Source of the DNA: JAZGDL01 sp036477795
Lineage (GTDB): Bacteria; Planctomycetota; Phycisphaerae; UBA1845
Assembly (NCBI GenBank): GCA_036477795.1
Contig: JAZGDL010000501.1
Coordinates: 1 to 7,604, forward strand
Reading direction: 5' to 3'
DNA length: 7,604 nucleotides
This document shows positions 1 to 5,022 of the stretch, in pieces. The position numbers and the translations under genes were made by a program. Position 1 is the stretch's first letter. Each line of letters opens with the position of its first letter. The notes under the pieces were generated by a model that saw only the letters and a list, made by a program, of their open reading frames with translations, had not been told where the DNA came from and searched no databases.

Positions 1-744
1 TTTGGCAAATCGCTGGTATCCCCAAAGGTTCGGCTCCGCACGCGTCGCGACAAGACCGTTGACCTGCTCGCTCACCCTGGCCGCAAACGGCGGACGCAGG
101 AAAATGTAGCTGGCCGCCACGTGGCGAATGCCCGTCTCCCGAAGACAATGAAGCAACGGCACGAGATTCTCTTGCGTATCGGTGACGTCGGGGAACAACG
201 GATCGAGACGTGCCGTCGTTGTGATGCCGGCTTCCGTGAGTGCGCGGAGACACTCAACCCTCTTGCGCGGGGGCGAGGTTCGCGGCTCGAAACGTTTCCA
301 CAAGTTCGGTTCCAGAGTCGTGATTCCGACTTGCGCAAAGACCAGATGCGGCTTCTCGGCGAACAAGCGAATGAACCGGTCTGTAACAAACCCTTTGGTC
401 AGAAACGACACCTCAATTCCGGCACTGAGCAGCAGGGACATCGTTTGGAAGCTGACCTCCCGCACTTGGGGCAGGTACTGAAACGCGTCGCTCGACGGGC
501 TGAAGTACACTCGCGAAGGCATCCGACGCTTGCGTCTCAGCTCCTCCCGAACGAGCTCGGCCGTGTTCTCAAAGAGGACCACGCGATTGGGGCCCGGATA
601 GTGGGAATAGCCTTGGATGTAGCAGTAGGTGCACCCCAGGGCGCAGCCCTGGGTGATGTTGATCGTGGGGAGTTGCCGGAGACAGGGAATCGAGGAGGGC
701 GTAAGGATTGGCGGTTTGCGCTTCCTCCTGACAACCTCTACCAC
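1..744 (-). CDS. Radical SAM protein, SplB/COG1533-like (3' end beyond window)
   Basis: The frame is open for 248 codons and leaves the window before its stop. It has the radical SAM cluster motif CxxxCxxC at C34, C38 and C41 (within TQGCALGCTYCYIQGYSH), which binds the 4Fe-4S cluster that cleaves S-adenosylmethionine. An SplB-type segment FSPSSDAFQ follows at about 81-89. Residues 139-187 (GITTLEPNLWKRFEPR, then a Pro/Arg turn, an AGI strand and a D-P-L-F-P-D-V-T-D stretch) match the barrel of the spore photoproduct lyase-like group. I chose the GTG at 744 because GAGGAG (757-752) lies 7 bases upstream; a GTG at 774 is also in frame. The start overlaps the methyltransferase stop by 7 bases, so the two are probably translationally coupled. 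Family membership is firm. Substrate is unknown: DNA photoproduct repair is known for true SPL, but most COG1533 members are uncharacterised. Confidence 0.9.
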   Translation of the reverse strand, partial: MVEVVRRKRKPPILTPSSIPCLRQLPTINITQGCALGCTYCYIQGYSHYPGPNRVVLFENTAELVREELRRKRRMPSRVYFSPSSDAFQYLPQVREVSFQTMSLLLSAGIEVSFLTKGFVTDRFIRLFAEKPHLVFAQVGITTLEPNLWKRFEPRTSPPRKRVECLRALTEAGITTTARLDPLFPDVTDTQENLVPLLHCLRETGIRHVAASYIFLRPPFAARVSEQVNGLVATRAEPNLWGYQRFAK

Positions 745-2309
745 AACCGCACTCCTCGTAGGCGGTCCGCCCACTCAGGCCTGGTAATGACATACTGCTG
801 CGATTCTGTCGCGAAACCGTCCGAGACGCAATGTATCGCGGCCGTTCCCGCGAGCCCGAATTGCTCTCGATGCGTCGATAGATATTCCGGCATAAGATCA
901 AGATCCTCGATGACGATCGCCGAAGCCACCTTCATGATCTGTGCGACGATACTTCGACCCGATATGGTAGTTAGAGAAGCCGGATTGAAGCATCGAACCG
1001 GAAGATGCTGCAACTTGGGGTGGGCCGCATCCAGATCCTTTGTGACCACCGCCTGCATGGCTCCGAAGTAATCCGACAGTGAGAACTGAGGCATGAGCGT
1101 TCCCGAGAGGGTGTTGCGCCGAGCCGTACGGACAGCGAGTTCGGAGATCCCGTGGGGTTGACGACGCGGCGCCAAGCACCAGTGTGGCTTGCATCGGAAG
1201 GAATCGCCTGCTGTTCGGTCATCCAAGACTTCAATTTGCTCGACGATGAAATTGCTCGCGTTGTCGAGAAGCCGGCACAAGAAAACCCAATCAAACGGCC
1301 CATTGGCTCCTAACCAGTTGTCGTCATCCAGCAGCGCCCGGTAATCTGCCTTGGTCCATTCCACATGGGCGATGTCATCAGCCTCGCGTGTGACGCCGAA
1401 TGACCGACCAAAGGATGGGCCACTCGCGTCAACGAAGTGGATCGCCACACGTGGGCGACGCGACGGAGGAAAGGAGCGACAAAGATAGCGCCAGGCTGTT
1501 GCGGCTAGATGTCCTGTGCCCGCCCCGAGGTCGAGTATTGTGAGTTCGGAGAGTCTCTGCTGCGGTTGTCGAGGCGGTCTCCACATGCGAAACAGGGGGG
1601 CCAGTACGCGACGCGCGAGCAAGCGCGACCGCGGTTTCCAGTACGGATCCGGCTTTCTGCTGATCAGCCGAGTGAGTCGATCAATGGGCCCGAAGCTCTT
1701 GGATCGGTCGCTCAGCTCAACCGATGGGCATAGGAGGAGAGTCGTCCCGCTGTTCTTCTCCAGACGGATTTGGCGATAGTGATAGAATGGTGCGTCTGCC
1801 CCCAACGGCAACACCAACGGAACATGCCGCGGCGTTGGGGGTGGCGCATTCGGTGGCAGTCGCCCGAGTTGATACACGGGATTCCTATTGGTTACCAGAC
1901 CGGCGGCTTTGCCGGGTGATCCACGAATCTCCACCGTGAACGTCGCAAACGCAAGAATGCGATGCAGCACTGGCAAGGGGTCGCCTCGCCTGGGTTCGGT
2001 CCGTGCTACTCGTAGCGTGTGGTGCAGCAGGCCGAAGTACCGCCAGCAGTAGGCCAGTTGACGGCGTTTGCTCTTCGGGCGGCGAAGAAAACTCGGCCAC
2101 GCAAACTTGAGCCGATTGAGGCGATGAACCAGCCGCGTATCGGCCTCGAAAAACCTTCTGCACCGTTGCCAGTAGTCCTGCCATGTCACCGACTCGACGA
2201 CAGGACAGGACCGATGGATTACCAAGCGAGTGATGATTTCCGAGCCGCGAAGCTTCGCTCCAAGGCATCGACGGTTCTCCTGTCGTGATCTCCCCGATAC
2301 AACGAGCAT
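738..2309 (-). CDS. Class I SAM-dependent methyltransferase with unrecognised N-terminal half
   Basis: The frame encodes 523 residues. The C-terminal half is a Rossmann-fold methyltransferase: motif I ILDLGAGTGHLA at about 258-269 binds SAM, HFVDAS at 291-296 supplies the acidic residue after strand 2, and FDWVFLCRLLDN at 339-350 sits at the strand 4/motif IV position. A short Cys pair (CKPHWC, 373-378) follows. Residues 1-250 are basic, rich in Trp, Arg and Pro, lack a signal peptide, and match nothing I recognise; they may bind substrate. The substrate cannot be inferred. The ATG at 2309 has no Shine-Dalgarno, but a promoter predicts a transcript start only about 9 bases upstream, so translation may be nearly leaderless. 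An in-frame TTG (residue 29) or GTG (residue 41) just before TWQDYWQR is an alternative start. The gene overlaps and precedes the radical SAM gene, suggesting one operon. Confidence 0.8.
   Translation of the reverse strand: MLVVSGRSRQENRRCLGAKLRGSEIITRLVIHRSCPVVESVTWQDYWQRCRRFFEADTRLVHRLNRLKFAWPSFLRRPKSKRRQLAYCWRYFGLLHHTLRVARTEPRRGDPLPVLHRILAFATFTVEIRGSPGKAAGLVTNRNPVYQLGRLPPNAPPPTPRHVPLVLPLGADAPFYHYRQIRLEKNSGTTLLLCPSVELSDRSKSFGPIDRLTRLISRKPDPYWKPRSRLLARRVLAPLFRMWRPPRQPQQRLSELTILDLGAGTGHLAATAWRYLCRSFPPSRRPRVAIHFVDASGPSFGRSFGVTREADDIAHVEWTKADYRALLDDDNWLGANGPFDWVFLCRLLDNASNFIVEQIEVLDDRTAGDSFRCKPHWCLAPRRQPHGISELAVRTARRNTLSGTLMPQFSLSDYFGAMQAVVTKDLDAAHPKLQHLPVRCFNPASLTTISGRSIVAQIMKVASAIVIEDLDLMPEYLSTHREQFGLAGTAAIHCVSDGFATESQQYVITRPEWADRLRGVRLW
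742..757 (-). promoter_or_regulatory. Ribosome binding site and GTG start of the radical SAM gene
   Basis: GAGGAG (757-752) lies 7 bases before GTG (744-742), all inside the end of the methyltransferase gene. The arrangement GTGGTAG merges start and stop. It decides the start in favour of 744 over the upstream in-frame GTG at 774, which has no comparable site. Confidence 0.7.
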
Positions 2310-2324
2310 CGTGCACCCGACTGT

Positions 2325-2353
2325 ATCCTAACACATGCCTAACTCCCTGTCAA
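2325..2353 (-). promoter_or_regulatory. Sigma70-type promoter for the methyltransferase/radical SAM operon
   Basis: Read on the minus strand, a perfect -35 TTGACA (2353-2348) is followed by a 17-base spacer and a -10 TAGGAT (2330-2325), which matches the most conserved -10 positions. Transcription should start near 2318, about 9 bases before the methyltransferase ATG at 2309. Position and direction fit the operon well. Confidence 0.6.
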
Positions 2354-2593
2354 GTCCATGTGACCACAAGATCGAACGGAACCGAGCTGGATACACTGTA
2401 ACCTGTTATTTTACAATATGTTATGGAATCGTTGGGAAATGGGTCTCCAAGCCTACGCCGGGCATCGGCGCTCTATGGAGCGTCAGGCTTGTCATCTGGG
2501 TGTTTGTTGGCGCCCGTGTTGGCGCGACGCAAGGGCGGGGATGTCGGATCGTCCCTGCCTGAACCCGCACAGCGGCGATGCGACGAGCAACCA
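2354..2593. other. Intergenic stretch, no gene supported
   Basis: I see no supported coding region. The AT-rich patch at about 2390-2425 contains an interrupted dyad, TGTAA (2397-2401), nine bases, then TTACA (2411-2415), about 50 bases upstream of the methyltransferase promoter. It could be an operator or chance in an AT-rich patch. Short plus-strand open frames here have no ribosome binding site and no recognisable protein content. Confidence 0.4.
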
Positions 2594-2716
2594 TTAAGGT
2601 CCGCCGTTACACGGCTCCACGATGACGTCGGCGGTATTCGACGTGTCTAAAGAGCCACAGTCGTTGATCGCAAAAACGTAATAGGCTCCGGATTCCTCAA
2701 CGGAAGCGTCAGTCAT
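2594..2716 (-). pseudogene. C-terminal remnant of an immunoglobulin-like domain protein
   Basis: The minus strand encodes 40 residues ending in TAA. The piece DASVEESGAYYVFAINDCG followed by T-A-D-V-I-V matches the last strands of an Ig-like domain: the D-x-G-x-Y-x-C/V region, then N-x-C-G-S, then the closing beta strand, as in many planctomycete and other bacterial secreted proteins. The usual Tyr corner is present (EESGAYYV). An Ig domain needs about 80-90 residues, and nothing homologous continues past 2716, where the control region of the hydrolase begins. An ATG at 2716 has no ribosome binding site. I read it as the 3' scrap of a larger gene cut by a rearrangement or insertion. Confidence 0.5.
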
Positions 2717-2731
2717 CTACTGCATCTACTG
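2714..2731. repeat. Tandem 9-bp direct repeat CATCTACTG
   Basis: CATCTACTG occurs twice back to back, immediately beside the break point of the Ig-like remnant and just upstream of the hydrolase ribosome binding site. It may mark a junction or a small duplication. Its function is unknown. Confidence 0.5.
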
Positions 2732-2740
2732 CACTATATG

Positions 2741-2756
2741 AGGAGGAAAAGTGATG
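2741..2756 (+). promoter_or_regulatory. Ribosome binding site of the dienelactone hydrolase gene
   Basis: A full AGGAGG (2741-2746) lies 7 bases before ATG 2754 and only 4 bases before the in-frame GTG 2751. The spacing favours ATG 2754 as the start. Confidence 0.75.
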
Positions 2757-3554
2757 AGAAGAACGTTCATGCTCACCGCCACGCTCCTTCTGATATGCCA
2801 TGCAGTTTCGGCGCAGGAACATGTCTTGAAACGGCTGAATGAATCTCCGCGCCACCACGAATGGGTGACTATCAAGCATGGCGAACGTGTGATGCATCCT
2901 TTCGTCGTGTATCCTGAAGTGAAAGATAGAGCCACGGCAGTGCTTGTCATCCATGAAAACCGCGGCCTAACCGATTGGGTTAGAGGGGTTACGGACCAGC
3001 TTGCCGAGGACGGTTACATCGCGATTGCACCCGACCTCCTTTCCGGAATGGGTCCGGGCGGTGGCAAGACTAGCGACTTTCCCGACAGCAATGCTGCACG
3101 AGATGCGCTTTACAAGCTAAGCCCAGAGCAGGTGACCGAAGACTTGAATGCAAGCTTTGATTATGTCTCCAAACTGCCGGCCTGCAATGGAAAAGTAGCC
3201 GTCGCCGGATTTTGCTGAGGCGGCTCGCAGACGTTTCGCTTTGCCACGAATCAGCCGACGTTGGCAGCAGCTTTCGTCTTCTATGGTAGGAAGCCACGTG
3301 ACAAGGAATCTCTCAAAAGAATCGAATGTCCGGTCTATGGTTTCTATGGCGGTAATGATGCCCGTGTGACCGCAACCATACCGGAGACGGAAGAATTCAT
3401 GAAAGATGCCGGCAAAAGTTATGCACCGGTGACCTATGAAGGCGCAAGGCATGGCTTTATGCGAACAGGTGAATCGCCTGACGCCACTGAAGTCGACAAG
3501 AAAGCGCGTGCAGACGCAGGGAGTCTGTGGAATGAGCTGCTCAACAAGAGTTGA
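2754..3554 (+). pseudogene. Secreted dienelactone hydrolase-family protein, interrupted by an in-frame TGA at a Trp position
   Basis: The frame gives 266 codons if the TGA at 3216-3218 is read through, normal for this alpha/beta-hydrolase family. Residues 1-20 form a signal peptide ending VSA-QE, so export is likely. HENRG (67-71) corresponds to the oxyanion-region HExxG of dienelactone hydrolases. The nucleophile elbow is GFC-stop-GG, with C154 as nucleophile. D202 (in YGGNDARV) and H233 (in ARHGF) complete the Cys-Asp-His triad. Homologues usually read GFCWGG, so TGA replaces a Trp codon; elsewhere Trp is TGG (residue 75, for example). Apart from this codon the gene shows no decay. Family members hydrolyse cyclic or other esters; the substrate here is unknown. 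Termination at TGA would leave an inactive 154-residue fragment lacking Asp and His. The gene seems less GC-rich than its neighbours, possibly acquired. Mutation, sequence error or recoding all remain possible. Confidence 0.88.
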
Positions 3555-3734
3555 GTCGTACAGCCCGGCGCCTTCGATGTGCTCCCCGACGGCGGCTTCG
3601 TCATGGTCGAGCCCGCGCAGTGGGAAAAAAGCCATGAGGTGATACGATGGCCACCGCGGTATTACGAGAAGTCCATCCGGCAAGGCAAGAGGAACACCGA
3701 GCGCGATGCTGCCAAGAACATCTACTTGCCATAG
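3555..3734 (+). pseudogene. Open in-frame scrap after the hydrolase stop, beta-propeller-like C-terminus
   Basis: After the terminal TGA of the hydrolase, the same frame stays open for 59 codons to a TAG at 3732. It begins with GAFDVLPDGGFVMVEP, resembling the last blade of WD40/TolB-like propellers (xYDVxPDGxRFLM) at the C-terminus of many secreted or kinase-linked planctomycete proteins. The following 40 residues are charged and unrecognised. It has no ribosome binding site of its own. I read it as a remnant of a different gene, less likely a read-through extension of the hydrolase. Confidence 0.3.
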
Positions 3735-3822
3735 TCACCTGGGTGACATTCCGCAAACTGACACAAAACTGACGCAAAAGCCTACCTCGGGCGCGCTCCT
3801 CCGCGAATGGCTGAAATGCTAA
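3706..3822 (+). pseudogene. Possible integrase C-terminal tail remnant, copy 1
   Basis: A 38-codon open frame ends in TAA just before the truncated tRNA. Its core, HLGDIPQTDTKLTQKPTSG, lies in the left 43-bp repeat. The location next to a tRNA 3' end and the K-L-T-Q style tail recall site-specific tyrosine recombinases of planctomycetes, whose genes often end beside the tRNA they target. No catalytic residues are present, so identification rests on context. It could instead be an unrelated repeat. It overlaps the preceding scrap in another frame. Confidence 0.28.
3735..3777 (+). repeat. 43-bp imperfect direct repeat, left copy
   Basis: It matches 3989-4031 at 38 of 43 positions by eye, without gaps, beginning TCACCTGG and ending TGACGCAA. 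The two copies are 254 bases apart and bracket the tRNA fragment. Internally it holds a tandem 11-bp element ACTGACRCAAA (3757-3778). Confidence 0.75.
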
Positions 3823-3849
3823 CTCGTTGTGGATTCAAAGTTGAAGGAC

Positions 3850-3896
3850 TGGGCAGGGGCGGACTTGAACCGCCGACACACGGATTTTCAGTCCTC
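3850..3896 (-). tRNA. Truncated tRNA-Phe (GAA), 3' half only; probable att scar
   Basis: Read on the minus strand, the anticodon loop CTGAAAA (3891-3885, anticodon GAA) is followed by a 5-base variable loop, a perfect 5-bp T stem GGCGG/CCGCC around the loop TTCAAGT (3869-3863), the acceptor 3' strand CCTGCCC and discriminator A (3850). No CCA is encoded. The anticodon stem pairs at four of five positions, one of them a wobble. The matching 5' acceptor strand GGGCAGG and a D arm are absent upstream, though GTAGGTAGTGC looks like a degraded D arm. A tRNA cut within or upstream of the anticodon arm is the classic product of integrase-mediated insertion. It cannot make a functional tRNA. Confidence 0.65.
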
Positions 3897-3951
3897 GCAC
3901 TACCTACAAGCCATGTGCAACCCATGTACGACCCGCGTTCTTGACCCCGCT

Positions 3952-3969
3952 ACGACATGTGCATGTCGT
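3952..3969. repeat. Perfect dyad ACGACATG-TG-CATGTCGT in a CATG-rich patch
   Basis: Two 8-base arms surround a 2-base centre. Seven CATG tetranucleotides start at 3912, 3923, 3956, 3962, 3973, 3978 and 3984, right beside the tRNA fragment. It may be a protein-binding site (integrase or repressor) of a former element. Confidence 0.5.
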
Positions 3970-3983
3970 GTACATGCCATGGT

Positions 3984-4058
3984 CATGATCACCTGGCAGA
4001 CACTCCGCAAACTGACGCAAAAGTGACGCAACGCCGACGCGTCGCGCCTTTTCTGTGA
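3984..4058 (+). pseudogene. Possible integrase C-terminal tail remnant, copy 2
   Basis: The frame reads HDHLADTPQTDAKVTQRRR, then V-A-P-F-L and TGA at 4056. It is in the same phase of the 43-bp repeat as copy 1 and shares its peptide pattern HLxDxPQTDxKxTQ. Upstream the frame is closed by a TGA in the CATG-rich patch. It has no catalytic residues. A remnant of a second, related integrase inserted at the same tRNA is the favoured reading; a duplicated non-coding att segment is the alternative. Confidence 0.25.
3989..4031 (+). repeat. 43-bp imperfect direct repeat, right copy
   Basis: This is the right partner of 3735-3777, with five mismatches and no gaps by eye. Together they flank the truncated tRNA, as expected from repeated integration or duplication at one attachment site. 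Confidence 0.75.
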
Positions 4059-4820
4059 GAGCTCTTGAAGTTGTTCGGCCCGGCGGCTACACCGCTGCGC
4101 GGAGCTCTTGCCACTCCGGCATGAAGTCCGGTGGCCGATTGTGTGTATTCGTTCGAAAACGGCGATTGGTGGTGCGTGGGGCGGCGCTGAAACGGCGCCC
4201 GACCCGATGGAGTTCCACTGTGGATTCCATTGACCGCTCCTGCGCGGTACCGAACCATCGCAATTCGCACCGGCGCGACGACTCATGAGCGACAGAGGTT
4301 CTGCGAAAGTCTCGATGACGCAATCCGTTTCCCGCTGGCGCAGTCAGCGTTGCAGCCTCGGTTCGATCCACAAGGCCGTCGTTGAGACAGGCTTTCTTGT
4401 GGACCAAGACGGGTTGACCGCCGTTCTCGTTTAGTGCCAGATACAAAGTCGATTTCATGCACCGGTTCACGGCATTTAACCGCTCGTTCTCCCGTCTCTG
4501 CCATCACGGGCTACGGGGCTTGCGCTGACGGCGGGCGCGGTACGCGCCGGGAACGAGAACAGCAGACTCAGCCTCCAAGCCAAGCCAGTCCGGCCCGAAC
4601 AAGTACTGATGACCTTCGTTGATTTCCGCTTAACAGCAGGTTCCCGGCAAGAACACGCAGAAGTGCCAGCGGCTTCAGCACGATTCCATCGCTGTTGCAC
4701 TCTGGCTTACCGGTCTGGGTAGCGTCAGGAGCGAGGACGAACAAACATGACAAGCGGTCAAGTGGTATCGTCACCTGGGGAGGGGTCAGAAGGGCGGACC
4801 ACGAATCTCGAACAACAGGG
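4059..4820. other. No gene supported; probably degraded accessory DNA
   Basis: Open frames occur on both strands, the longest on the minus strand at 4087-4470, but none has a ribosome binding site, a conserved motif or protein-like composition I recognise. A 49-codon plus-strand frame (4285-4434) and a 26-codon frame starting at ATG 4747 are equally unsupported. There is a GC-rich hairpin GGCGCG-GTA-CGCGCC at 4534-4548 without a T run, and GAGCTCTTG occurs twice (4059, 4102). Confidence 0.45.
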
Positions 4821-4849
4821 TTGACCCGGGCGGGGAATTCTGGTATTCG
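4821..4849 (+). promoter_or_regulatory. Candidate sigma70 promoter upstream of the secreted PVC-family gene
   Basis: TTGACC (4821-4826), a 17-base spacer, and TATTCG (4844-4849) make a plausible -35/-10 pair on the plus strand. It lies about 165 bases before the ATG at 5020, leaving a long leader with no obvious structure. The -10 is weak, so this is tentative. Confidence 0.3.
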
Positions 4850-5006
4850 GCGGTCTAAGGGTTGGAGCACCCCGCCCAAGCGATTCGAGGCCGGATCTGC
4901 CAGGAAACGAAAAGCGCATGAGGACCGGGCAACTCCTTCGAGCGGCGTAGGGGCGGGGGGAGAGCGTCTAGCATTCGCGGAGCTGACACAACGGTTCCCA
5001 ACTGTG

Positions 5007-5022
5007 AGAGGAAACAGCCATG
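5007..5022 (+). promoter_or_regulatory. Ribosome binding site of the secreted PVC-family gene
   Basis: AGAGGA at 5007-5012 is spaced 7 bases from ATG 5020 and sets the start, directly before a clear signal peptide. Confidence 0.65.

Noticed and set aside
121..1071. A 316-codon plus-strand open frame
   Set aside because: It lies opposite the radical SAM and methyltransferase genes, which have clear motifs. Its own product is Arg/His-rich with no motif, so it is a shadow frame in GC-rich DNA.
2397..2415. TGTAA-N9-TTACA dyad as a defined operator
   Set aside because: It is short arms in an AT-rich patch upstream of the promoter. It is noted in the intergenic entry but too weak to call as a binding site.
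3216..3218. Selenocysteine insertion at the hydrolase TGA
   Set aside because: The catalytic position is the preceding Cys codon, and the TGA column is normally Trp. I see no convincing SECIS-like hairpin right after it.
4285..4434. A 49-codon plus-strand frame starting at an ATG
   Set aside because: No Shine-Dalgarno sequence and no recognisable protein content.
4087..4470. A 127-codon minus-strand frame in the gene-poor stretch
   Set aside because: No ribosome binding site, no recognisable motif, and overlapping frames of similar length on both strands indicate random open frames.
4534..4548. GC-rich hairpin GGCGCG-GTA-CGCGCC as a terminator
   Set aside because: No T run follows on either strand and no supported gene ends nearby.
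4747..4827. A short frame with the peptide SSPGEGSEGRTTNL that faintly recalls N-termini of group II intron proteins
   Set aside because: It is only 26 codons long, has no reverse transcriptase domain after it, and the resemblance is too weak to support.
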